From Opitutaceae bacterium (GTDB lineage: Bacteria > Verrucomicrobiota > Verrucomicrobiia > Opitutales > Opitutaceae), in NCBI GenBank assembly GCA_028281165.1, contig JANQKI010000217.1, positions 60,475 through 124,474 on the forward strand: a stretch of DNA of 64,000 bases, read 5' to 3'. This document shows, piece by piece, positions 1 through 6,804 of the stretch. Position 1 is the stretch's first letter. Every line of letters begins with the position of its first letter. Under the pieces are notes generated by a model that made no database searches, was not told the origin of the DNA, and saw nothing but the letters and a program-made list of their open reading frames with translations. The position numbers and the translations under genes were made by a program.

Positions 1-2096
1 TTGGCATTCTGCGTTACGTTCACTTCGGGCAGAGAAGGGCTTACGATCATGGCTGCTTCTACTTTGCCACCCATTAAATCGACGCCTTCCGAGAAGCTGC
101 TCCCTAGGATGAGAAATATGGCTTCGGAGAATCTGAGCGCTTCTTCAATGAACGTTTTCTTTTCTTGTAACGTTCCTCCTCCTTCCTGAATCGATATCCT
201 ATAAAATGGGTGGGTTCGCTCTAACGCTTCGCTGATTTTTCGAGCGTAGGCATAACTTGGAAAGAATACGGCGATGGGGGCGTGTCTTTCGATAAGGTCC
301 GCTATGGTTTGGGCTGTTTTGTCAAAATATTTTTCTCGTTTGCGAAACCGCGTATCGACGCGAGCGTCGATAGCGATGTTGTAGACGCCATCGAGCCAGG
401 GGGCTGGTGGCTGAAGCTTGATGGGCTGAGAGTCGAGATCGTTTAAACCGCAGTTTTGCAAGAATGCGTCGAATGGAGACAGGGTGGCGGACAGCATGAG
501 GCATTCGGAAAAGCTACGAATGATTCGGCCAATCGTATTCGAAGCATCAAGACAATCCAGGCGCATCTTTCCCGATTGCTCCAGCCAAGCGAGGAAGGGC
601 AGGTTGTATTCTCTATAGTCGTTTGCCGCTCTTGAAATGGTCCAGAGGAGCTCAGACGTTTTCAGAGACATCTCATCGAAAGGGAGTGGCTCCTGAGCTG
701 CAATTTGGCTGATATCTATTAAAGCCAGAAAAACTTCCTCTAGCTGCCTTGAACTTAATGTGTCACCAGATTCGTAGGACAGAATGTCGTTCGATAGCGA
801 GTTGATCCGATTGCGTAGTTTGCTGGAGGCTCCAAATCTTGCGAGTTCGTCACTTGCTGTAGCTATCGGCAGAGCTTCGAGTCGAAACGAATAATTCGAT
901 TCTACACGTGATGGCAGGTTGTGAGCTTCATCGATTATCAGAAACGTTCTTGCTGGATCGAAATCGGCTTGGTTTTCCAGCAGTCCGGAACTCGACGGCG
1001 AGAAAAGGTAATTGATATCTCCGATCCAAATATCTCGAAAGCCCAAAGCGGCTCTCATCGTTTCGTAAGGGCAAATTCCAACGGCTGAGCTTTCGCTTTT
1101 TAGATCATTAAGATCAATTTTGTCTCGAAGGATCAAGTACAGGCGTTGAAGCCCACTTCGCTCCCACTTTCTCTCGAGATCCTGTATGTAAGAGCACGAG
1201 CTCGGCAAGCATCGAAATTCCGTGTTTACGCAGTGTTCTTCTTTATTGCGAATTTGCCAGAAAGTAGCTTCTGGAGCTGGACCCAAAAGGGCTTCAAGAC
1301 GGTGTGCCGTTTCCAGTTGGCCGGTCGATTTACTAGTTAGATAAATAATCCGATCCGCTTCGCCCTGGCAAAGTTTAGCCAGAGCTGCCTCCCATGCGAT
1401 GCCCGTTTTCCCGTAGCCAGTTGGCGCCTCTAAACATACAATGGGGGTTTTCTTGAAGGCGGCTTTTATGTCTTGATCTATGGTTTCCTGGCCTGGTCTC
1501 GGCGTCTCGTAGGCCTTTCGATATTTTAGATTGCGAAGTCGGTCCAGCCGTTCACATTTCGCCTCGAGAAAATCTCGGAAAGAATCGAGGTGCTCTGTCC
1601 ATATCAAGCTATCGTCGCCGGAAAGCAAATACGACTGAGTGATTCCTGAATGAACTTCCACTAAGAGGAGTTCCAGCTCGGGTTCGATCGATTTCTCGGT
1701 CGATTGATTACGGACCAGGCGATCATAGCAAAGCAGTTGCAGACAGTAGTGGCGGTATTCGGAAAGGATCGTTTCTCTGGGAAGCGGCAGTTTCTCGGAG
1801 ACCGTCTTGATTTCTCGAATACGATGATTGTCTGGGGCGATTCTCATTTGGTCGATGCGACCGTTCAATTGGAACTTCCATTCCTTCCATACGATTTCCC
1901 CTTCTATGGGCTTCTCGCTTACCATATTTTCGCCGTTCGCCTCCGATTGTTTTTGAATCGTCGTATGCCACTGCTGACCTGCTTGGGCTCGCCAAATGCC
2001 ACCTCCAGACTTCGGTTTGGATTTTGGATAGACACTAAAATTTGCGAAATCTCCCACGCTCATACAGACTGTGCGTTCTGATGCCGAAATATCCAT
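1..2096 (-). CDS. PD-(D/E)XK nuclease fused to XPD/DinG-type DNA helicase (3' end cut by window)
   Basis: The reading frame is open from an ATG at 2096 to the left window edge, about 698 residues. The N-terminal part carries a RecB-like nuclease signature: D82 in GRIDQM, E95 and K97 in REIKTV, then Q120 and Y124 as a QxxxY motif. Walker A APTGYGKT lies at 224-231. Four cysteines (C289, C296, C301, C342) sit between Walker A and the DEAH box (389-392), as in the iron-sulfur domain of XPD/DinG 5'-3' helicases. A later LILGSSFSEGVDLMG stretch matches helicase motif V; motif VI would lie outside the window. The expected role is unwinding plus cutting of DNA repair intermediates. No Shine-Dalgarno is obvious, and M12 is an alternative start. 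Family call is firm; physiological role is inference. Confidence 0.85.
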   Translation of the reverse strand, partial: MDISASERTVCMSVGDFANFSVYPKSKPKSGGGIWRAQAGQQWHTTIQKQSEANGENMVSEKPIEGEIVWKEWKFQLNGRIDQMRIAPDNHRIREIKTVSEKLPLPRETILSEYRHYCLQLLCYDRLVRNQSTEKSIEPELELLLVEVHSGITQSYLLSGDDSLIWTEHLDSFRDFLEAKCERLDRLRNLKYRKAYETPRPGQETIDQDIKAAFKKTPIVCLEAPTGYGKTGIAWEAALAKLCQGEADRIIYLTSKSTGQLETAHRLEALLGPAPEATFWQIRNKEEHCVNTEFRCLPSSCSYIQDLERKWERSGLQRLYLILRDKIDLNDLKSESSAVGICPYETMRAALGFRDIWIGDINYLFSPSSSGLLENQADFDPARTFLIIDEAHNLPSRVESNYSFRLEALPIATASDELARFGASSKLRNRINSLSNDILSYESGDTLSSRQLEEVFLALIDISQIAAQEPLPFDEMSLKTSELLWTISRAANDYREYNLPFLAWLEQSGKMRLDCLDASNTIGRIIRSFSECLMLSATLSPFDAFLQNCGLNDLDSQPIKLQPPAPWLDGVYNIAIDARVDTRFRKREKYFDKTAQTIADLIERHAPIAVFFPSYAYARKISEALERTHPFYRISIQEGGGTLQEKKTFIEEALRFSEAIFLILGSSFSEGVDLMGGKVEAAMIVSPSLPEVNVTQNA

Positions 2097-2505
2097 GGTT
2101 GGGTTTGGGCAAGTTGCTAGTCTCGCGTCCCTAGAGCAAGCTTTGGGATTTTAGACTTCGAAGTGCCAAAAATTTAAGAATCGGCCTTAGTGCTACATAT
2201 CGCGTCCGGAGGCCGCGATCCACCCTTGCTTCATCTCGAAAAGGTGGAGCGAGGCAGCTGGCCTCGGCGTAGCTGAGTAAGCGTAGACGGGTCCTCGACT
2301 CGCTCGCTGGCAAGAGAACAGAATGTTGGATTTCTTAAATTTGTAATGCGAGTGAGTATATTGAAGATCGAGTGTTTGGCGCTCTCGTCCTTGACCTAAT
2401 CTAAAGCCGATACGATCTTAAGACATCATTTCTTCTGCCCGCCCCAATTGTAATCTAAAGTCTCATTTGGCTAAGAAACACCCTCCTCCAGTCGATTAAT
2501 AGGTG
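2097..2505. other. Intergenic region with degenerate palindromes
   Basis: This divergent spacer lies between the nuclease-helicase and a secreted-protein gene. At 2199-2219 a short inverted repeat (ATCGCG ... CGCGAT) is embedded in a G+C-rich stretch, with further partial complementarity around 2220-2260. It looks like a decayed member of the palindromic repeat family seen elsewhere in the window. No credible coding frame was found. A TTGACC at about 2386-2391 could be a -35 box, but no convincing -10 follows. Confidence 0.4.
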
Positions 2506-3000
2506 ATGAACAAGCGTCCCACAGTCGCTATTCTTGTTTTCATTTGCCTTTGTCTTTCCGCTTTGGGAGGCGAATACAGCGAAAGCGTATTGGTGAATCT
2601 GAAAGGGGTCGGTTTGGAGGTAAAGCCTCTCAATATCAAATCGGATAACTTCGATTTGAAGAGAGAGGACGTTGAAGCTCACATTCTCGAGTACCTCAAA
2701 GCTCAAGAGGTGAGATTGCTTACGGATATCGAGTTGGATGTTATGCCTGGCCGGCCTTTCCTAGAAACCAACATCGATCTAGTGCACGCCCAGGGCCCAA
2801 GTCATATGTACTCGATTAGCCTCGAATTGAAAGAGATGGCCCAGCTTGAACGCCCCCGAGATAGCGTGGTTATGGTTGCAGTGACGACTTGGGAACAGAA
2901 GTCTATCGGAATCGCCAATCGCTCGGAGACCGTTTACTCGATCTTGGATAAGCTGCTTCAGCTTTTCGCTATGGAATTCAAGGAGATGAATTCCAACTGA
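2506..3000 (+). CDS. Small secreted protein of unknown function
   Basis: The product is 164 residues from the ATG at 2506; a GTG directly before it is a possible alternative. Residues 1-22 (MNKRPTVAILVFICLCLSAL) form a typical signal peptide ending before GEYSES. The rest is hydrophilic with mixed alpha/beta character and no motif that I recognise. The C-terminus ends in a leucine-rich segment (SILDKLLQLFAMEF). It stands alone, convergent with the RibD-like gene 8 bases downstream. Export to the periplasm or outer membrane is inferred from the signal sequence only. Confidence 0.6.
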   Translation: MNKRPTVAILVFICLCLSALGGEYSESVLVNLKGVGLEVKPLNIKSDNFDLKREDVEAHILEYLKAQEVRLLTDIELDVMPGRPFLETNIDLVHAQGPSHMYSISLELKEMAQLERPRDSVVMVAVTTWEQKSIGIANRSETVYSILDKLLQLFAMEFKEMNSN

Positions 3001-3008
3001 AGGCCATT

Positions 3009-3536
3009 TCAATTTTTTCGGTACTTCAGTAGCAAAACGTTTGTTGAGAGTCGGGAGGTTTCTTCCAGAGCAAACTGGCTGCTGATTTCTCTAGTCGCTA
3101 GTTTTTTGCCTGAACCGAATAATCGCGGTTCGACGGTGATAAACATTCTGTCGACCAGCTCCTTCTCCAGGAAGGCCGTATAAAGTTCCGAGCCTCCTAG
3201 TAAGACGCACTCCCTCCTGCCTCGCTTTTCAAGTTCCTCAAGAATGGCTTTCGGCTGATCTGCCGTAAACTCGACTGACTCCAGGATTTCGTTCGCCTTC
3301 CAAAGTTCTGGCTCACGTGTCCATATTTTGCGAAGTTTGTTTGTCGCTCTTGAAGCGTGGATAGCGTCTCTACTCAGTTCATACGTTTTGCGTCCCATTA
3401 TTAGAGAATCGAAAGACATAAGGGCCTTAAAAAAGTACTCTTGATCTTCCTTTGAGCAGAAAGCGGTACCCGGTTCATCATTACGCGTTATGAAGCCGTC
3501 TATCGATTGAGCCGCTATCAGAGTAACTGTTATCAC
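3009..3536 (-). CDS. RibD C-terminal-domain / dihydrofolate reductase-fold protein
   Basis: The chosen start is GTG at 3536, giving 175 residues beginning VITVTLIAAQSIDGFI, the usual first strand and loop of the family. The frame continues open upstream to 3656, but that part runs through repetitive hairpin DNA and is unlikely to be coding. SLIMGRKTYE and the glycine-rich VLLGGSELYTAFLEK are the NADPH-binding and substrate-loop signatures of the RibD_C/DHFR fold. Such proteins act as NAD(P)H-dependent reductases; many are of unknown substrate, so riboflavin synthesis should not be assumed. No riboflavin genes are adjacent. Confidence 0.75.
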   Translation of the reverse strand: MITVTLIAAQSIDGFITRNDEPGTAFCSKEDQEYFFKALMSFDSLIMGRKTYELSRDAIHASRATNKLRKIWTREPELWKANEILESVEFTADQPKAILEELEKRGRRECVLLGGSELYTAFLEKELVDRMFITVEPRLFGSGKKLATREISSQFALEETSRLSTNVLLLKYRKN

Positions 3537-3885
3537 AAGCCTGCTGGGCGTCTGAATCCGCACTACATACCCTGCGGTCTCTGCCGCAGGGTAACTATGC
3601 TCCCTTTGGATAAGCGCCGTGCGGTCCCGCCCAAAGGGTGGGACGAAAAAGCCCACAAGATACCCTGTGGTCTTACTAAAGGGAGGGGGTTTTTCGAGCG
3701 GGGCGATTTCATTGTATCAAAAAAATAATAGAATTATCGTCCTTGGCTGAAGGTAGCCTATTTGGGTGGACAAGCTATGGACCTTAATTTCAATGCACAA
3801 GCTTCTCTTCTCGATGCGAAATCGGGAGGGTTGCTTGTCATAAATCACTGGTTGCCAAAAAATTGTATTCAGTAAGTTTATTCTT
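3537..3885. other. Intergenic region with hairpins upstream of gmd
   Basis: This divergent spacer contains the perfect hairpin at 3568-3593, a second imperfect one near 3629-3647 (TCCCGCCC / GGGTGGGA), and a partial copy of the first arm near 3660 (TACCCTGTGG). The A+T-rich part from about 3715 to 3885 probably holds the gmd promoter, but I could not fix a -35/-10 pair with confidence. Confidence 0.4.
3568..3593. repeat. Perfect inverted repeat, 10-base arms
   Basis: Arms TACCCTGCGG (3568-3577) and CCGCAGGGTA (3584-3593) flank a 6-base loop. There is no T-tract on either side, so it resembles a REP-type palindrome rather than an intrinsic terminator. Confidence 0.6.
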
Positions 3886-4899
3886 ATGAAAAAAGCTCTT
3901 ATTACGGGCATTACGGGTCAGGATGGCTCTTACCTTGCCGAGCTGCTTCTCGAAAAAGGCTATGAAGTGCATGGCATCATTCGTCGCTCCTCAACCTTCA
4001 ATACGGACCGTATTGATCATCTGTATCAGGATCCCCATGTCCATGGTGTCCGACTCTTTTTGCATTATGGCGATTTAGCTGATTCGGTTCAGATGGTGAA
4101 ACTGCTCTACGATCTGGAGCCCGATGAGATCTATAATTTGGGAGCTCAGAGCCATGTGCGCGTTTCCTTTGATGTCCCCGAGTACACCGGCGACGTTGAT
4201 GGTCTTGGAGCTCAACGCATTCTTGAGGCTATTCGTGAGGCCAAATTGGTCGATAAGGTTCGGTACTACCAGGCTTCGTCGTCTGAGATGTTTGGCAAGG
4301 TCCAGGAAGTCCCCCAGGTCGAAACCACGCCCTTCTGGCCACGTTCTCCTTACGGTTGCGCAAAGGTCTATGCTCACTGGCTTACGGTTAATTACCGTGA
4401 AAGCTACAACCTCTACGCCTGTAGCGGGATTCTATTCAATCACGAGTCGCCTCGCCGTGGCGAAACCTTCGCCACTCGCAAGATCACGCGTGCGGCAACG
4501 CGCATTAAAATGGGCCTTCAGGAGCACCTTTACATGGGGAATCTCGACGCAAAGCGGGATTGGGGCTATGCCAAGGAGTATGTGGAAATGATGTGGCTCA
4601 TGCTACAGCAAGATCAGCCGGACGATTACGTCATTGCTACTAACGAGACCCATTCGGTCCGCGATTTTGTTGAGGAAACCTTCGGAATGCTCGATCTAGA
4701 CTGGAAAGAGTGCGTTAAATTCGATGCCCGCTACGAACGCCCTGCTGAAGTCGATCTTTTGATCGGTAACCCAGAAAAAGCCAGAAAGCAGCTAGGCTGG
4801 GAACCTAAAGTTCGATTCAAAGAGCTCGTGAAAATCATGGTCGAAGCCGACTTGAAACTCGCCGAAGAAGAAAAGAAGATTAAGGAAGCCCTCGCTTAG
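3886..4899 (+). CDS. gmd: GDP-mannose 4,6-dehydratase
   Basis: This 337-residue enzyme converts GDP-D-mannose to GDP-4-keto-6-deoxy-D-mannose in the cytoplasm, the first step of GDP-L-fucose synthesis. The Rossmann signature TGITGQDG is at 7-14, the catalytic region SSSEMFG begins at 131, and the YxxxK pair is Y156/K160. Length and full-length similarity match the Gmd family. The next step is encoded by fcl at 5365, but the two genes are separated by an inserted four-helix-bundle cassette. The C-terminal helix is rich in Lys and Glu. The product would feed fucose-containing surface polysaccharide. Confidence 0.96.
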   Translation: MKKALITGITGQDGSYLAELLLEKGYEVHGIIRRSSTFNTDRIDHLYQDPHVHGVRLFLHYGDLADSVQMVKLLYDLEPDEIYNLGAQSHVRVSFDVPEYTGDVDGLGAQRILEAIREAKLVDKVRYYQASSSEMFGKVQEVPQVETTPFWPRSPYGCAKVYAHWLTVNYRESYNLYACSGILFNHESPRRGETFATRKITRAATRIKMGLQEHLYMGNLDAKRDWGYAKEYVEMMWLMLQQDQPDDYVIATNETHSVRDFVEETFGMLDLDWKECVKFDARYERPAEVDLLIGNPEKARKQLGWEPKVRFKELVKIMVEADLKLAEEEKKIKEALA

Positions 4900-4912
4900 C
4901 GAGCTAAGCTCG

Positions 4913-5361
4913 CAGGTATTAGGTTTAAGGTATTTGGTTTGGGATAGGAGATGGCTGGTTTTCGAGATCTCAAGGTATGGCAGATGGCTAAGAGCTTATC
5001 GGTTGCTATCTATCGAGAAACGCGAAAAAGTGAGTGGAATCTGGATCGAGGTTTGCAGGACCAAATTCGAAGAGCGTCTGTAAGTGTGCCATCGAATATT
5101 GCCGAGGGTGATGCTCGAAAAAGTCAGAAAGATTCGATACGCTTTTTCTATATTTCGCTTGGAAGTCTGGCGGAACTATCGACTCAATTGGAAATCGCCT
5201 CGGAGATTGAATGTATCGACGGGGATTCACATCAAATACTTCAAGATCGTATCCGTCAGCTAGAAAGTAGCCTTGGAGCCTTAATCAAGAAGCGAAAAGA
5301 AAGTCTAGATTGATTTTATTTCTCAGTGAAGGCCCTAAAACCCAACACCTAAAACCAAAAT
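4913..5361. mobile_element. Four-helix-bundle cassette with degenerate inverted repeats (copy A)
   Basis: G/T-rich repeats (AGGTATTAGGTTTAAGG and onward, 4913-4945) lie left of a four-helix-bundle gene. The complementary A/C-rich series (CCCTAAAACCCAACACC and onward, 5333-5357) lies to its right. The same repeat style occurs without a gene at 14131-14234 and 20173-20264. The cassette splits gmd from fcl. No transposase is present. Treating it as a mobile or mobilisable unit is inference from the repeated architecture. Confidence 0.4.
4951..5313 (+). CDS. Four-helix-bundle protein (S23 / 23S rRNA intervening-sequence family)
   Basis: The 120-residue protein has the family hallmarks FRDLKVWQMA near the N-terminus and QIRRASVSVPSNIAEG in the middle. 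It is predicted to be all alpha-helical. The family was first seen as ORFs in 23S rRNA intervening sequences and includes the Avd accessory proteins of diversity-generating retroelements; proposed roles involve nucleic-acid binding. Neither an rRNA nor a reverse transcriptase occurs in this window. GGATAGGAG provides a good ribosome site just before the ATG. A divergent relative is encoded at 27174-27542. Confidence 0.85.
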   Translation: MAGFRDLKVWQMAKSLSVAIYRETRKSEWNLDRGLQDQIRRASVSVPSNIAEGDARKSQKDSIRFFYISLGSLAELSTQLEIASEIECIDGDSHQILQDRIRQLESSLGALIKKRKESLD

Positions 5362-5364
5362 CGC

Positions 5365-6315
5365 ATGAATCCTGATTCAAAGATTTACATTGCTGGCCAT
5401 CGCGGGATGGTTGGTTCGGCTGTGGTTCGCAAGCTTCAAGCCGAAGGTTTTGAAAATCTTGTTGCGCGAACGAGTAGCGAACTCGACTTGACGCATCAGG
5501 ATGCGGTGGAGACTTTCTTTCAATCCGAAAAGCCCGATGTGGTCGTGATGGCAGCGGCTAAGGTTGGCGGTATTCATGCGAATAATACGTACCCTGCGGA
5601 TTTCCTTTATGCCAATCTTGCAATCGCGGCAAACACGATTCATGCGGCTTATAGGGCTGGCGTATCCAGATTTCTCTTTATGGGGAGTTCTTGTATCTAT
5701 CCAAAACTGGCTCCTCAGCCATTGAAGGAAGAATACTTGCTTACCGATTCCTTGGAGACGACCAATGAAGCCTATGCCATTGCCAAAATCGCGGGCTTAA
5801 AGCTCTGCCAGCATTATCGCGCCCAATATGGCGTGACTTATCATTCAATCATGCCCACCAATCTTTACGGTCCAGGGGACAACTATCATCCTGAAAACTC
5901 GCACTTGCTTCCCGCTCTTTTCGGTCGTTTCCATGAGGCAAAAGAATCAGGCGCTGATTCTGTCTTGGTGTGGGGAAGTGGTACTCCGCGTCGCGAGTTG
6001 ATGCATGCCGACGATCTAGCAGATGCTGTCCTGTTTGCGCTTCAGGTCGAAAATCCACCCAATTTTGTGAATGCTGGAACTGGGGTTGATCATTCAGTTC
6101 TCGAGATCGCTACACTGGTCAAAGAGACTGTTGGTTTCGAGGGAGAAATCGTTCTGGACCCATCCAAGCCGGATGGCGCTCCACGCAAATTGATGGATGT
6201 TTCGCTGCTCGAATCTCAAGGCTGGCGCTACAAGATTCCTCTAGAGAATGGCGTCAAAATGACTTACCCACTTTATTTGAAAGAGCTGGAAAGTGGCCAG
6301 TTGAGAAGTGTCTGA
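5365..6315 (+). CDS. fcl: GDP-L-fucose synthase
   Basis: This 316-residue SDR-family epimerase/reductase turns GDP-4-keto-6-deoxymannose into GDP-L-fucose with [14 protein letters not shown] (11-19) is the nucleotide-binding loop. The catalytic triad is visible as S108 or S109 in GSSCIYP, Y137 and K141 (YAIAK), almost the same positions as in E. coli Fcl. It completes the pathway begun by gmd. The repeat arm of cassette A ends only about four bases before this ATG, so the native ribosome site may have been altered. A strong terminator follows at 6372-6396. Confidence 0.95.
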   Translation: MNPDSKIYIAGHRGMVGSAVVRKLQAEGFENLVARTSSELDLTHQDAVETFFQSEKPDVVVMAAAKVGGIHANNTYPADFLYANLAIAANTIHAAYRAGVSRFLFMGSSCIYPKLAPQPLKEEYLLTDSLETTNEAYAIAKIAGLKLCQHYRAQYGVTYHSIMPTNLYGPGDNYHPENSHLLPALFGRFHEAKESGADSVLVWGSGTPRRELMHADDLADAVLFALQVENPPNFVNAGTGVDHSVLEIATLVKETVGFEGEIVLDPSKPDGAPRKLMDVSLLESQGWRYKIPLENGVKMTYPLYLKELESGQLRSV

Positions 6316-6371
6316 TCCCTTTTTTGGAAAGAGGAAGTAAGTTTTTTAAAATTTCTCATCTGATGCGTAGC

Positions 6372-6396
6372 GGCATGTCTAGGACATGCCTTTTTT
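6372..6396 (+). terminator. Intrinsic terminator after fcl
   Basis: A perfect 8-base stem (GGCATGTC / GACATGCC, 3-base loop) is followed directly by six T residues. It lies about 60 bases after the fcl stop and before the PadR operator. Confidence 0.8.
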
Positions 6397-6410
6397 ACAA
6401 CCTTTATATG

Positions 6411-6436
6411 TTGACATACGACATATTATATGTCGT
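6411..6436 (+). promoter_or_regulatory. Putative PadR operator and promoter
   Basis: ACGACATA (6418-6425) and TATGTCGT (6429-6436) form a perfect 8-base inverted repeat with a 3-base centre. A third half-site-like GTCATACGACA overlaps the bases up to the start codon. TTGACA at 6411-6416 fits a -35 box. The position directly upstream of a PadR gene suggests autoregulation of the regulator-permease operon; this is inference. Confidence 0.6.
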
Positions 6437-6446
6437 CATACGACAC

Positions 6447-6779
6447 ATGAGTAAGGAAAAGATGGATTTGCTGCAGGGGACTTTGGATATGCTGATCCTG
6501 CGATTGCTAGCCACGAAACGTCGACATGGCTATGACATTGCCAAGCGGATACAAACGGTCTCAAACAATCTATTTAAAATTGGTCAAGGCTCGCTCTATC
6601 CGGCTTTGCATCGCCTGGAAAAGAAAGGCTACGTCGAAGCGAACTGGGATGTGACTCAAACCGGTCGACGAGCAAAATTCTATGCCCTTACCGAAGCAGG
6701 AAAAGGCCGTATCAAGGAGGAGCGTGGCTATTGGCGAGACTTCTCAGAAGCTATCAATGCCATTTTACAGAAAGGCTGA
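6447..6779 (+). CDS. PadR-family transcriptional regulator
   Basis: From ATG 6447 the protein has 110 residues. An internal ATG at 6462 preceded by AAGGAA has the better ribosome site and would start MDLLQGTLDMLIL, the usual beginning of the Acidobacteria-type PadR subfamily; either may be used. The winged-helix core includes GYDIAKRIQ, QGSLYPALHRLEKKGYV (recognition region) and FYALTEAGKGRI. These regulators typically sit immediately upstream of the large orphan permease found here, 25 bases downstream. The palindrome overlapping the promoter supports negative autoregulation. Confidence 0.9.
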   Translation: MSKEKMDLLQGTLDMLILRLLATKRRHGYDIAKRIQTVSNNLFKIGQGSLYPALHRLEKKGYVEANWDVTQTGRRAKFYALTEAGKGRIKEERGYWRDFSEAINAILQKG

Positions 6780-6804
6780 TTAGTCTCACAAGGGAAGCGG
6801 GATC

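Noticed and set aside
3537..3656. N-terminal extension of the RibD-like protein
   Set aside because: It runs through hairpin repeats and is outside the conserved family start.
4124..4591. 155-residue frame inside gmd
   Set aside because: It overlaps gmd in another frame and has no recognisable protein features.
4951..5313. Diversity-generating retroelement or rRNA intervening sequence
   Set aside because: No reverse transcriptase, template/variable repeat or 23S rRNA gene is in the window.
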